From Bacteroides sp. (lineage in GTDB: Bacteria > Bacteroidota > Bacteroidia > Bacteroidales > P3), in contig JAMPIH010000019.1 in NCBI GenBank assembly GCA_023662825.1, forward strand, positions 1 to 33,085: 33,085 bases of DNA, in the 5' to 3' direction. This document shows positions 7,506 to 15,767 of the stretch, piece by piece. Each line of letters starts with the position of its first letter. Within the stretch, counting starts at the first letter, position 1. The position numbers and the translations under genes are program-made. The notes under the pieces are model-generated. The model ran no database searches, had not been told where the DNA came from, and saw only the letters and a list, made by a program, of their open reading frames with translations.

Positions 7506-8726
7506 CTATTCGTAACGCAGGGCGTCGATGGGGTCGAGGTTCGCCGCCTTCTTTGCCGGGTACCAGCCGAAGAAAACCCCCGTCACCGTACAAACGGCGA
7601 AGGCCAGCAATACCGACCACGGCTGCACAAAGATAGGCCATCCCGCCATATATTTCACCGCCATCGAGGCCAGGATGCCCAAAAGCACGCCCACCAGGCC
7701 GCCGCTCACGCTGATGAACACCGACTCGATGAGGAACTGCCACAGGATATGCCGCCCCTTGGCGCCGATGGAGAGCCTCAGGCCTATTTCCTTGGTGCGT
7801 TCGGTAACCGACACATACATGATGTTCATGATGCCGATGCCGCCCACCAGAAGCGAGATGCCGGCGATACTGGCCAGCAGCACCGTAAGCAGGTTGGTGG
7901 TGGAGCTGAGCATGTTGCTGAGCTCTTCCTGCGAGCGCACCTCGAAATCGTTGTCGGCGTCTTCCTGCAGGCGGTGGTTGCGGCGCAATATGGCGGTGAT
8001 CTGTTCGATGGCCGCCTCGCTCTCCTCCTCCTTGACCGCGCTGGCGTACAGCCCGCGCAGGTAGGTCACCGCCAGGATGCGTTTCTGCACCGAGGTGTAG
8101 GGCGCCAGCACCAGGTCGTCCTGATCCTGCCCCATACTGTTGTATCCCTTTTTCTTGAGGATGCCGATAATCTTGAAGGGCGTGGCGTTGAAGCGGATGG
8201 TCTTGCCTAAAACTTCCTCGCCTTCCTCGAACAGGTTGTCGATGACGGTCTGCCCCACGATGCACACCTTGGCCAAGGAGCGTATGTCTTCCTCGCCGAA
8301 CATCTCGCCCTGCTCCACCTCCAGCTTGCGTATCTCCAGGTAGTCGGCGTTTATGCCGTAGAGCGTGGAGGGCGTGTTCTTGGCGCCGTAGATAAACTGC
8401 CCGCTGCTGCTGGCCATGGGCGAGACCCGGCTCAGCAGGGTGGCCTCGTTCTTCACGTCCTCATAGTCTGCAAGCTTGAGCGTCTGCATCTCGCTGGCGC
8501 TGAGCCTCACCCCGCCCGCCTTTCGGTTGCCGGGAAAGACCATGATCACGTTCGAGCCCATCTCGGAGATCTGCGCCCGTATGCTCTGCTTGGAACCCTG
8601 TCCGATGGCCAGCATCGTGATGACCGACGACACGCCGATGATAATGCCCAGCATCGTGAGGAAACAGCGGAACTTGTTGCTCTTGAGCGAGCGGAACGCC
8701 ATCTGTATCAAATTCTTCCAATTCAT
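7506..8726 (-). CDS. MacB/FtsX-type ABC transporter permease
   Basis: This 406-aa inner-membrane protein has the MacB layout: TM1 (about 21-42, FLTMLGIIIGVSSVITMLA), a large periplasmic MacB_PCD domain (about 43-280), then three C-terminal TM segments (about 283-310, 336-358 and 369-390) with the conserved GGIGIMNIMYVSVTERTKEIG and a final PIDALRYE. These proteins are mechanotransmission ABC permeases that drive substrates from the periplasm through TolC. I chose ATG 8726, not an upstream ATG at 8825, because MNWKNLIQMAFRSLKSNKFR is the family N-terminus and the ATPase gene stops 10 bases earlier. The ATPase is a separate gene here, unlike E. coli MacB. Confidence 0.92.
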   Translation of the reverse strand: MNWKNLIQMAFRSLKSNKFRCFLTMLGIIIGVSSVITMLAIGQGSKQSIRAQISEMGSNVIMVFPGNRKAGGVRLSASEMQTLKLADYEDVKNEATLLSRVSPMASSSGQFIYGAKNTPSTLYGINADYLEIRKLEVEQGEMFGEEDIRSLAKVCIVGQTVIDNLFEEGEEVLGKTIRFNATPFKIIGILKKKGYNSMGQDQDDLVLAPYTSVQKRILAVTYLRGLYASAVKEEESEAAIEQITAILRRNHRLQEDADNDFEVRSQEELSNMLSSTTNLLTVLLASIAGISLLVGGIGIMNIMYVSVTERTKEIGLRLSIGAKGRHILWQFLIESVFISVSGGLVGVLLGILASMAVKYMAGWPIFVQPWSVLLAFAVCTVTGVFFGWYPAKKAANLDPIDALRYE

Positions 8727-8736
8727 CTTTCGCGGA

Positions 8737-9492
8737 TTAAGGGATCTGATCGTCTTCTTTGGGAAGCGATTCCAAAACGGTTTTGGCCGAACGAACATCG
8801 GGATTGCGGCGGTCTTCCACCACATGGCCGTCCTTGAGCACGATATTGCGGCTGCTGAAACTTGCCAGCTCGGGGTTGTGGGTAACGAACACGATGGTGC
8901 GTCCCTCGGCGTGCAGGTCCTGGAAGAGGCTCAATATCTCGTAGGAGGTGCGGGAGTCGAGGTTCCCGGTGGCCTCGTCGGCCAGGATGAGCACCGGCTC
9001 GTTCACCAGGGCGCGGGCAATGGCCACCCGCTGCTGCTGCCCGCCCGACATCTGGTTGGAACGGTGCGCCATGCGGTCGGCCAACCCCACCTTGCGCAGG
9101 GCTTCCTCGGCGCGTTTGCGGCGCATGGCCGCGTTCACCGACTTGTTGTAGAGCAGCGGCAGTTCCACGTTCTCGAGCGCGGTGGTCTTGGAAAGCAGGT
9201 TGTACGACTGGAACACGAAGCCGATCTTGCGGTTGCGTATGTCCGCCCGCTGGTTCCGGTTCATGCTGCGCACCGAAATCCCGTCCAGGCGGTACTCGCC
9301 CGAAGTGGGCGTGTCCAGGCAGCCCAGCATATTCAGCAGCGTGCTCTTGCCCGAACCGCTGGTGCCCATGATGGTAACGAACTCGCCCTCCTCTATCTCG
9401 AAGCTTACGCCGCGCAGGGCGTGCACGGTTTCCGCGCCCACCTTGAAATCGCGGCGCAGGCCGGCCACTTCTATAATCTTTTTCAAAGCCAT
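8737..9492 (-). CDS. MacB/LolD-type ABC transporter ATP-binding protein
   Basis: This 251-aa ATPase shows a Walker [10 protein letters not shown] (43-51), Q-loop Gln95, signature [15 protein letters not shown] (148-162), Walker [13 protein letters not shown] (168-179) and switch His205. It belongs to the LolD/MacB/FtsE family that pairs with FtsX-type permeases. The chosen ATG 9492 lies 7 bases after the adaptor stop codon; a longer open frame reaching 9702 lies inside the adaptor gene and is spurious. The permease follows after 10 bases. The C-terminus ([17 protein letters not shown]) is a short polar extension beyond the usual fold. Confidence 0.94.
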   Translation of the reverse strand: MALKKIIEVAGLRRDFKVGAETVHALRGVSFEIEEGEFVTIMGTSGSGKSTLLNMLGCLDTPTSGEYRLDGISVRSMNRNQRADIRNRKIGFVFQSYNLLSKTTALENVELPLLYNKSVNAAMRRKRAEEALRKVGLADRMAHRSNQMSGGQQQRVAIARALVNEPVLILADEATGNLDSRTSYEILSLFQDLHAEGRTIVFVTHNPELASFSSRNIVLKDGHVVEDRRNPDVRSAKTVLESLPKEDDQIP

Positions 9493-9499
9493 CTCCCTG

Positions 9500-10855
9500 C
9501 TATTTTTTGCGGTTGTTGCCCCGACCCGGAGGTCCCGGCATAAAGGGGCTGCGCTGGGCCGAACCCGTTTCCATGGACTTTCCGCTGGCCGAACCCATGC
9601 CCACGCACACCTGCTCGCCTTCGCGCAGCCCGCCCAGCACCTCGTAATAGATGCGGTCGGAAACCCCCACGCGCACCTTTCTCGGCTGCAATACGGGCTC
9701 ATCCGAGCCTTCGTCCCTGCCCATCACGAAAACCAGCTTCATATCACCGGCGGCGGAATCTTCCATAGAAGGTCTTTCGCCATGGGGGAACGGAGGCCTG
9801 TGCAGCGAATCGCTTGGTTTGGGGCCGCGGTGCGGGCGCATCGCGGAGTCCTTGGGGAAGGGCGGCCTGCGGTGCAGCGTGTCGCCTTGTCCGGGACGGC
9901 CTTTCGGCTCCGGCCTGTCCTTGACGTCGGGTCTTTCGGCAGGCCGGAACCTGGTGGCCTTTACCGGCAGCCGCAGCACGTTCTGACGCCGCATCGAATA
10001 GATGTTGATGTTGGCGGTAAGCCCCGGCTTGAGCTTCAGGCCGGGGTTCTCGGCATGGATCACCACCTCGTAGGTAACCACGTTGGTGGTGGTGACGGCC
10101 TCCATGCGCACCTGGTTCACCTTGCCCTCGAAACGTTCGTCCGGATAGGCGTCCACGCTGAAGGTAACCTCCGCGCCTTCCACCACCTGACCTATGTCGG
10201 CCTCATCCACGTCGGCCACCACCTGGATGCGGTGCAGGTCGTCGGCAATGGTGAAGAGCGTGGGCGTGCTGAACGAGGAAGCCACCGTCTGCCCCACCTC
10301 CACGGCCTTGGAGATCACGATGCCGTCGATGGGCGAATAGATGGTGGCGTAGCCGAGGTTGGTGCGCGCCTTCACCTCCTGCGCCAGCGACTGCTCGTAG
10401 GCAATCCTGGCTTTCCTGTAACTGTATTCGGCGGTCTCAAACTCGCTGTCGCTTATCAGTTTCTTTTCGTACAGCTGCTTGTTGCGCCTATAGTTCTTTT
10501 CCTGATAGTTGAACTCGTTGCGGTTCGACTCCACGCTCAGCCGCGCCGTTTCCAGCTCGGCCTGCAGCACGGTCTTGTCCAGTTCGGCGATCACCTCGCC
10601 TTTCTTCACCTTGCTGTTGTAGTCCACGTAAATCTTGTCGATGATGCCCGACACCTGCGTGCCCACCTCCACCTGCTCCATGGGTTCGACGGTGCCGGTG
10701 GCGGTAACGCTGTTCTCCATGTCGCCCCGGCCGATCACCTGGGTCTCGTACGCGAGTCTGCCGACGTTCCCGCCGCTTTTCCTGACGATAAGAAAAGCCG
10801 CAATGGCCACCACAATCACGATTCCCGTCCAGATTAATACCTTTTTTCTTTTCAT
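9500..10855 (-). CDS. HlyD/MacA-family periplasmic adaptor
   Basis: This 451-aa membrane-fusion protein has an N-terminal anchor helix (about 7-24), a lipoyl half-motif (about 55-95, GTVEPMEQVEVGTQVSG), a coiled-coil hairpin (about 100-165), the second lipoyl half with TIYSPIDGIV (171-180), and a beta-barrel (about 205-290). It would link the MacB-like pump to the TolC-like channel. A Pro/Arg/His-rich insertion at about 302-372, with LHRRPPFP and LHRPPFP repeats, breaks the membrane-proximal region, and the last 30 residues are Gly/Pro/Ser-rich. The start ATG follows the tolC-like stop by 36 bases. Confidence 0.92.
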   Translation of the reverse strand: MKRKKVLIWTGIVIVVAIAAFLIVRKSGGNVGRLAYETQVIGRGDMENSVTATGTVEPMEQVEVGTQVSGIIDKIYVDYNSKVKKGEVIAELDKTVLQAELETARLSVESNRNEFNYQEKNYRRNKQLYEKKLISDSEFETAEYSYRKARIAYEQSLAQEVKARTNLGYATIYSPIDGIVISKAVEVGQTVASSFSTPTLFTIADDLHRIQVVADVDEADIGQVVEGAEVTFSVDAYPDERFEGKVNQVRMEAVTTTNVVTYEVVIHAENPGLKLKPGLTANINIYSMRRQNVLRLPVKATRFRPAERPDVKDRPEPKGRPGQGDTLHRRPPFPKDSAMRPHRGPKPSDSLHRPPFPHGERPSMEDSAAGDMKLVFVMGRDEGSDEPVLQPRKVRVGVSDRIYYEVLGGLREGEQVCVGMGSASGKSMETGSAQRSPFMPGPPGRGNNRKK

Positions 10856-10887
10856 CTCCTTTATTTTTCAATCATCATTCTTCCGTG

Positions 10888-10906
10888 CCGGCTAAAACGA
10901 AGCCGG
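10888..10906 (-). promoter_or_regulatory. Hairpin at the tolC-like stop codon
   Basis: CCGGCT (10888-10893) pairs with AGCCGG (10901-10906), spanning the stop codon of the TolC-like gene. No T-run follows on the minus strand. It could stabilise the upstream message or slightly reduce read-through into the adaptor gene. The stem is short and may be chance. Confidence 0.3.
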
Positions 10907-12271
10907 ACGGTTCATATAAAAATCAAGCAGGCGCAAGGAAAGCACCGCCTGGTATTTGGCCTTCAACATTTCTTCCACCGAAGCCAGATAGGTGGATTTT
11001 TCGCTGAGCACGTCCACCAAGGTCTTGCCGCCCGCGCCGTATTCTTCCTGCACCAGGTTGTAGCTCGACTGCGCCGCTTCGTACTGACGGCTGGCGGCCT
11101 CGTAGCGCGACTGCGCCGAACGGGCGTCCTGCCAGGCCTGCTCCACTTCCTTGAGCAGCTGTTTCTGCTCGGTCTGCAGGTTCAGCATGGCCTGCTCGGT
11201 GTTGATCTTGGCCGTCTCAACCGACGATTTGGCCTGACGGCGCTGGTAGATGGGGATATTGATGCCCACGTTCACGTTTTCGTTCAGGTTGTTGCGCATC
11301 TGGTTGAGGAAGGCGAACTGCGCCGTGGTGTAGTAGCCCGTTCCCACCGAGGCGTTGAGCGAGAGGGAAGGTATCATCTGGGCACGCGCGGCCTTGCGGG
11401 CATATTCGGAAGCCGAGATACGGAGCTCGGAAGCCCTGATTTCCGGCATGTTCTGCAAGGCGGTCTCGTAGATTTCGGCGGCCGGAGGCATGCGGCGGAG
11501 CAGGTCGAGCTGTTCGGCGGCGGGAACGGCCACGTCCAAGGCTTCATCGGGCCCGAATTCCAGCAGCTGTTTCAGTTCCAGCTTGCGGTTGGAAAGGTTG
11601 TTTTCGGCCACCACGTAGTTGTACCTGTCCGTTTCGTACTGCGCCCGGATGCTGGAATATTCGCTCTGGCGTATCGCTCCGGCCTCGTAGCGGGCCTGTG
11701 CCTGCTCCAGCCGGGCGCGGGAATTCTCCAACACGACGGAATCGGTGTGCAGGGTCTCCAGCGCGTAGAGCACCTCCAGGAACGAGGCGGTTACCGAGAT
11801 CTCGATGTCGTTGCGCGCCTTTTCCACCAGAAAGCGGTTGGCTTCGTGCAGCACTTTCTGCTGCTTGATGGTGTTGTTAATCTTGCCGCCGTTGTAGAGC
11901 GTAAGGCCGGTCGATAAGGCGTAGGTGCCCGTATATTGGGAGGTCGTTACAAAGGAACCGTTGCCGTCGTTGAACTTGCTTCCGTTGGTGAACCCCTGGC
12001 TGGAACTGAAACTCAACGAGGGCCAGCGCGAAGCCTTGGCGGCCTTGAGTTCCACCTCGGTGCCTGCAAGGTCCAACTGCGCCGACTTTACCTGCAGGTT
12101 ATTCTCGCGCGCGTAGTCGATGCAGTGCTGCAGCGACCACACGACCGGTTTCACCGCAGGCAAAAGCTCCGCGCTGTCGGTCTGCGCAGGCAAAAAGCCA
12201 AGCAGGAAGAAAGCACCCGCAAAGAAAGCCGTTTTAAGCAGGTTTTCTGTAGATTTTTGATGCCGAACCAT
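10892..12271 (-). CDS. TolC-family outer membrane efflux protein
   Basis: This 459-aa protein has a signal peptide (about 1-30, AFFAGAFFLLGFLPAQ) and the two alternating helical repeats of outer-membrane efflux channels: WSLQHCIDYARENNLQVKSA near the N-terminus, then long heptad-like helices rich in Ala/Gln/Glu (for example SVETAKINTEQAMLNLQTEQ). It would form the outer-membrane exit duct for the adaptor and ABC pump encoded downstream. I chose ATG 12271, not 12466: the signal peptide begins just after it, and a promoter at 12299-12329 places the transcript start near 12292, inside the longer frame. It is the first gene of the operon. Confidence 0.92.
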   Translation of the reverse strand: MVRHQKSTENLLKTAFFAGAFFLLGFLPAQTDSAELLPAVKPVVWSLQHCIDYARENNLQVKSAQLDLAGTEVELKAAKASRWPSLSFSSSQGFTNGSKFNDGNGSFVTTSQYTGTYALSTGLTLYNGGKINNTIKQQKVLHEANRFLVEKARNDIEISVTASFLEVLYALETLHTDSVVLENSRARLEQAQARYEAGAIRQSEYSSIRAQYETDRYNYVVAENNLSNRKLELKQLLEFGPDEALDVAVPAAEQLDLLRRMPPAAEIYETALQNMPEIRASELRISASEYARKAARAQMIPSLSLNASVGTGYYTTAQFAFLNQMRNNLNENVNVGINIPIYQRRQAKSSVETAKINTEQAMLNLQTEQKQLLKEVEQAWQDARSAQSRYEAASRQYEAAQSSYNLVQEEYGAGGKTLVDVLSEKSTYLASVEEMLKAKYQAVLSLRLLDFYMNRPASF

Positions 12272-12298
12272 GAATGATGCTGTATTTTTGATACCCGG

Positions 12299-12329
12299 CG
12301 AAATTAAAGGTTCGGAGCGTGCCAGACAA
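12299..12329 (-). promoter_or_regulatory. Promoter of the efflux/two-component operon
   Basis: On the minus strand, TTG (12329-12327) is followed after exactly 20 bases by TAATTTCG (12306-12299), one mismatch from the -7 consensus TAnnTTTG. The predicted transcript start is near 12292, about 20 bases before the TolC-like ATG. Confidence 0.6.
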
Positions 12330-12428
12330 GGCTTAGACACGTCTGTAGGGCGTTTTTTCGGCAGAACACCCGATTTGTCCGACCAACGCGCGCTACTTAT
12401 CGGCAAAAAAAGCGGTGGCCTGGGATAT

Positions 12429-12457
12429 AAAAAAACCGCCGCGATTTCTCGCGGCGG
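12429..12457 (-). terminator. Rho-independent terminator after L25
   Basis: A perfect 9-bp stem, CCGCCGCGA (12436-12444) with TCGCGGCGG (12449-12457), encloses a 4-base loop. On the minus strand it is followed by seven T residues (12435-12429). It lies 38 bases beyond the L25 stop codon and separates L25 from the efflux operon. Confidence 0.9.
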
Positions 12458-12495
12458 CTCTATCAAGAAACGGCCTTGAAGCCGTGTTTTCCAGC

Positions 12496-13089
12496 TTACT
12501 TCGCTTCGGCGGCGGCTTCGGCAGCGGCGGGAGCGTCGGCAACCGCGTTGCGGGTAGCCTTGATGGTCACCACGGCGGCGGTCATGTCTTCCATAATCTT
12601 GTACTTGTCGCTGCAGAGATCCTTCACCTTCACTTCGTCGGCGATGTCAAGCTTGGTGATGTCCACGGTGATGTTTTCGGGCATGTCGGCGGGCAGGGCG
12701 CGCAGACGCAGGCGGCGCATGCGTTTCAAGAGCTTGCCGCCCTTGAGTACACCTACCGAGTTACCGGTAACCACCAAGGGAATGGCCATGGAAATGGGAC
12801 GGTCGTCGCGCAATTCCAGGAAATCGACATGCATGAGGCTGTCGGTAACCTTGTGGAACTGTACTTCCTGGGGAATGGCCTTCACCTTCTGACCGTTGAT
12901 GTCCAGTTCCACGAAGCATACTTCGGGTTTGTTGAACAATTCGATCAGGTCCTTGGCGGCGGCAAAGAAACGGATTTCCTTCTCGCCTCCGTAAACCACG
13001 CAGGGAACGTTGCCCTGCAGACGAAGATCACGCGCATCTTTTTTCCCTACGTTCTCTCTGGGAGAACCGCTCATAGATACAACTTTCAT
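12496..13089 (-). CDS. rplY: Large-subunit ribosomal protein bL25, Ctc type
   Basis: This 197-aa protein binds 5S rRNA in the large ribosomal subunit. It has the long Ctc architecture: an N-terminal L25 beta-barrel (about 1-95, including GNVPCVVYGG and HVDFLEL) and a C-terminal domain (about 98-185). It ends in an Ala/Glu-rich tail of about 15 residues. It carries its own promoter (13150-13180), a hairpin just upstream in the leader, and a strong terminator downstream, so it can be expressed separately from the upstream prs gene. Length fits the Bacteroidota form. Confidence 0.95.
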   Translation of the reverse strand: MKVVSMSGSPRENVGKKDARDLRLQGNVPCVVYGGEKEIRFFAAAKDLIELFNKPEVCFVELDINGQKVKAIPQEVQFHKVTDSLMHVDFLELRDDRPISMAIPLVVTGNSVGVLKGGKLLKRMRRLRLRALPADMPENITVDITKLDIADEVKVKDLCSDKYKIMEDMTAAVVTIKATRNAVADAPAAAEAAAEAK

Positions 13090-13114
13090 GATTCTTTTTG
13101 TTTTTGATGTTTAT

Positions 13115-13148
13115 AAAAAAGCCCTTGCCTCCTTTCGGAAACAAGGGC
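13115..13148 (-). terminator. Terminator-like hairpin between prs and L25
   Basis: On the minus strand GCCCTTG (13148-13142) pairs perfectly with CAAGGGC (13127-13121), followed by six T residues (13120-13115). It suits termination of prs transcripts. However, the best L25 promoter lies just upstream, so the same hairpin would sit at the extreme 5' end of the L25 message, 26 bases before its ATG. It could be a prs terminator, a 5' stabilising stem, or both. Confidence 0.75.
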
Positions 13149-13149
13149 G

Positions 13150-13180
13150 CAAAGGTAGCATTTTATTGCCAATCTTACAA
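13150..13180 (-). promoter_or_regulatory. Promoter of the L25 gene
   Basis: On the minus strand, TTG (13180-13178) then 20 bases then TACCTTTG (13157-13150), an exact match to the -7 consensus. The -33 element falls in the last sense codon of prs. The predicted transcript start is about 13146, immediately at the hairpin listed separately. Confidence 0.65.
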
Positions 13181-14113
13181 TGTGTAGAGATTGGATATGC
13201 TTTCGTACGATTCGATGCGCTGGATCACTTCGGCCAGCAGCTTGGCCACCGACACCACGGTGATCTTGTCGGAGGGACGGCTGGTGGGGATGGTGTCGCT
13301 CACGATGAGTTCGGCCAGGTTCGACTTCTCGATGCGGTCGATGGCGTTGCCCGAGAGCACGGGATGGGTAACCACCGCGCGCACGCTCTTGGCGCCGTGC
13401 TCCAGAATCAGGTCGGCGGCCTTCATCATGGTGTTGCCCGTGTCGAGGATATCGTCCAGCAACACCACGTTCTTGCCTTCCACGTCGCCGATAAGCTCCA
13501 TCCGGTCAACCACGTTGGGTTTGCTGCGCTGCTTGTAGCAGATGGCGAAGCCTGTGCCGAAAATCTTGGCGTACATGCTGGCGCGGCGGGTTCCGCCCGT
13601 ATCGGGAGAGGCCACCATGAGGTTGTCTAAGTTGAGCGAGCGCAGGTAGGGCACGAACACCGAGGAGGCGTAGAGGTGGTCCACCGGCATTTCGAAAAAG
13701 CCCTGGATCTGGTCGGCATGCAGGTCGATGGTGATGATGCGCGACACGCCGGCGGCCGCCAACATATTGGCCACAAGTTTGGATGTGATGGGAACGCGGG
13801 GTTTGTCCTTGCGGTCCTGACGGGCGCAGCCGAAGTAGGGAATCACCGCGATGATGCTGCGGGCCGATGCCCTCTTGGCGGCATCGATCATCAGCAGCAG
13901 TTCGAACAGGTTGTCGGAGGGGGCGAAGGTGGACTGCACGATAAAGACATCCTTTCCGCGCACGTTTTCTTCGTACGAGGGGCGGAATTCGCCATCGGAG
14001 AAGATGGCCACGTCCGACTGTCCGAGCGGCGCCCCGTATTCCTTGGCGATTTTGTCTGCCAGATAGCGGGTGGCGCGGCACGAAAAGATTTTAACCTGCG
14101 GTTTGTTTTCCAT
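13175..14113 (-). CDS. prs: Ribose-phosphate pyrophosphokinase (PRPP synthetase)
   Basis: This 312-aa enzyme makes PRPP from ribose 5-phosphate and ATP for nucleotide, histidine and NAD synthesis. Signatures include FSDGEFRPSYEENVRG (about 38-53), PYFGCARQDRKDKPR (about 92-106), the metal/ATP site TIDLHADQIQGFF (about 128-140), flexible-loop KQRSKPN and the PRPP loop LLDDILDTGNTM (about 218-229). I chose ATG 14113 over an upstream in-frame TTG at 14143: it gives the usual length of about 312 residues and starts MENKPQVKIFSC. A promoter lies at 14159-14190 and the terminator-like hairpin at 13115-13148 follows. Confidence 0.95.
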   Translation of the reverse strand: MENKPQVKIFSCRATRYLADKIAKEYGAPLGQSDVAIFSDGEFRPSYEENVRGKDVFIVQSTFAPSDNLFELLLMIDAAKRASARSIIAVIPYFGCARQDRKDKPRVPITSKLVANMLAAAGVSRIITIDLHADQIQGFFEMPVDHLYASSVFVPYLRSLNLDNLMVASPDTGGTRRASMYAKIFGTGFAICYKQRSKPNVVDRMELIGDVEGKNVVLLDDILDTGNTMMKAADLILEHGAKSVRAVVTHPVLSGNAIDRIEKSNLAELIVSDTIPTSRPSDKITVVSVAKLLAEVIQRIESYESISNLYTL

Positions 14114-14158
14114 TGTATGTTGGGTTTGAGGGTTTTCCTTCAAGGCTGATTCCGTCTG

Positions 14159-14190
14159 CGAAAGTACTTTTTTTCCCCCGCGCGTGCAAA
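14159..14190 (-). promoter_or_regulatory. Promoter of prs
   Basis: On the minus strand, TTTG (14190-14187), a 20-base spacer, then TACTTTCG (14166-14159), one mismatch from TAnnTTTG. It gives a leader of about 40 bases before ATG 14113. Confidence 0.6.
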
Positions 14191-14285
14191 TGAAATTATC
14201 AACGCATTATAAACATGCGAAACCGGCACAAAAGGCTATTTTGCTTGATAAGCGGGATCCTTTGCCTTGCACAGCACACGATAAT

Positions 14286-14317
14286 TTTGCACATTACGGA
14301 AATTTGTAGTACCTTTG
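14286..14317 (+). promoter_or_regulatory. Promoter of the initiator tRNA gene
   Basis: TTTG (14286-14289), a 20-base spacer, then TACCTTTG (14310-14317): both elements match the Bacteroidota consensus fully. The tRNA begins 10 bases after the -7 element, so the primary transcript has almost no leader. It is the cleanest promoter in the window. Confidence 0.8.
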
Positions 14318-14326
14318 CACCCACAT

Positions 14327-14398
14327 TGCGGGGTAGAGCAGAGGCAGCTCGTCGGGCTCATAACCCGGAGGTCGTAGGTTCGAATCCTGCCCCCGCTA
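14327..14398 (+). tRNA. Initiator tRNA-fMet (CAT)
   Basis: The 72-base cloverleaf has acceptor arm GCGGGG/CCCCGC at positions 2-7/66-71, D-arm GAGC/GCTC, anticodon loop CTCATAA (anticodon CAT), and T-arm GTAGG-TTCGAAT-CCTGC. Three features mark it as the initiator: an unpaired 1:72 position (T opposite T), three consecutive G-C pairs in the anticodon stem (GGG/CCC), and overall similarity to bacterial fMet tRNAs. CCA is not encoded (ACT follows), as is usual in Bacteroidota. A full promoter precedes it and a terminator follows. Confidence 0.93.
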
Positions 14399-14408
14399 CT
14401 AATCGGAA

Positions 14409-14443
14409 AGGCTTGCACAAGACGTTTGGGCGAGCCTTTTTTT
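14409..14443 (+). terminator. Terminator after the tRNA
   Basis: AGGCTTGC (14409-14416) pairs with GCGAGCCT (14430-14437), eight pairs including one G-T wobble, followed by a T-run to 14443. It lies 10 bases after the tRNA and 16 bases before the der ATG at 14460, so it may also limit transcription into der. Confidence 0.75.
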
Positions 14444-14459
14444 GTAAATGCCACCTCTC

Positions 14460-15767
14460 ATGCGTAACATCGTAGCCATCGTGGGCAGACCCAACGTGGG
14501 CAAATCCACCCTGTTCAACCGCCTTATCCAGAGCCGTCACGCCATCGTTGACGAAACCAGCGGTGTTACGCGCGACCGCAACTACGGCACCGGAGACTGG
14601 AACGGCAAGGAATTCTCGGTAATCGATACCGGCGGCTATCTGCTGGACAACGAAGACTCCTTCAACGGCGAGATCCGCAAGCAGGTGGAACTGGCCATCG
14701 ACGAGGCCGACGTGATTCTCTTTCTGGTGGACGGCAAAGACGGCATCACCCCCATGGACGAAGACGTGGCGCAGCTCTTGCGGCGCACCGACAAGCCGGT
14801 CCACCTGGTGGTGAACAAGATAGACAGCCCCGACAAACTGGGGCTTTCCTCCGAGTTCTACGCCCTGGGCTTCGACACCCTCTTCTGCCTCTCGGCGGCC
14901 AACGGCGGCGGCACCGGCGACCTGCTCGACGAAGTGGTGCGCGACATGGGCGAACCCGAAGAGCCGCTGCAGAACGACGACCTGCCCCGCATTACCGTGA
15001 TAGGCCGACCCAACGTGGGCAAATCGTCCATCATCAACGCCTTTATCGGGCAGGAACGCAATATCGTGACCCCCATCGCCGGCACCACGCGCGACACGGT
15101 GCTTACCCGCTACAAACTGTTCGACTTCGACTTTTACCTGGTGGACACCGCCGGCATACGCCGCAAGCAGAAGGTTACCGAGAACATAGAGTTCTACTCG
15201 GTGATGCGCTCCATACGCGCCATCGAGAACAGCGACGTGTGCATCCTCATGCTCGACGCCGAAAGCGGCATCGAGTCGCAGGACCTGAACCTTTACGCCC
15301 TCTGCCGCCGCAACAACAAGGGTGTGGTGGTGGTCGTGAACAAGTGGGACCTGGTGCAGAAAGAGAACAACACGCTCAAGAAATACGAGGCCGCGGTGCG
15401 CGAACGCCTCGCCCCCGACAACGACATTCCCATCGTGTTCACCTCCGTTGTAAACAAACAGCGTATCTACAAGGTGCTGGAAATGGCCAAGCAGGTGCAT
15501 GAGAACCGCTCGCGCCGCATCTCTACCTCCGACCTCAACGAGACCCTGCTGCCCATCCTCAAGCAGACCCCGCCGCCCGTCTATAAGGGCAAGTCGGTAA
15601 AGATAAAGTACATTACCCAGCTGCCGGGGCAATACCCCATGTTCGCCCTCTTCTGCAACCTGCCCCAATACGTAAAGGAACCCTACAGGCGTTTCGTGGA
15701 GAACCAGCTGCGCAGGCTGTGGGATTTTACGGGGGTTCCGATGAAGGTCTTCTTCCGCGAAAAATAA
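14460..15767 (+). CDS. der: Ribosome biogenesis GTPase Der (EngA)
   Basis: This 435-aa protein has two tandem GTPase domains and a C-terminal KH-like domain and acts in 50S subunit maturation. The first domain has the P-loop GRPNVGKST (about 8-16), DTGG and NKID; the second has GRPNVGKSS (about 182-190), DTAGIRRK and NKWD (about 298-301). The KH-like domain covers about 350-435. I prefer ATG 14460 ([16 protein letters not shown]) to ATG 14448, four codons upstream, because it matches the family N-terminus. No separate promoter is visible between the tRNA terminator and this start, so der may depend on read-through from the tRNA promoter. The palindrome at 15768-15895 follows immediately. Confidence 0.95.
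   Translation: MRNIVAIVGRPNVGKSTLFNRLIQSRHAIVDETSGVTRDRNYGTGDWNGKEFSVIDTGGYLLDNEDSFNGEIRKQVELAIDEADVILFLVDGKDGITPMDEDVAQLLRRTDKPVHLVVNKIDSPDKLGLSSEFYALGFDTLFCLSAANGGGTGDLLDEVVRDMGEPEEPLQNDDLPRITVIGRPNVGKSSIINAFIGQERNIVTPIAGTTRDTVLTRYKLFDFDFYLVDTAGIRRKQKVTENIEFYSVMRSIRAIENSDVCILMLDAESGIESQDLNLYALCRRNNKGVVVVVNKWDLVQKENNTLKKYEAAVRERLAPDNDIPIVFTSVVNKQRIYKVLEMAKQVHENRSRRISTSDLNETLLPILKQTPPPVYKGKSVKIKYITQLPGQYPMFALFCNLPQYVKEPYRRFVENQLRRLWDFTGVPMKVFFREK

Noticed and set aside
9182-10837. 551-aa plus-strand frame opposite the adaptor gene
   Set aside because: It is a shadow frame rich in His/Arg/Gly; the minus-strand adaptor is unambiguous.
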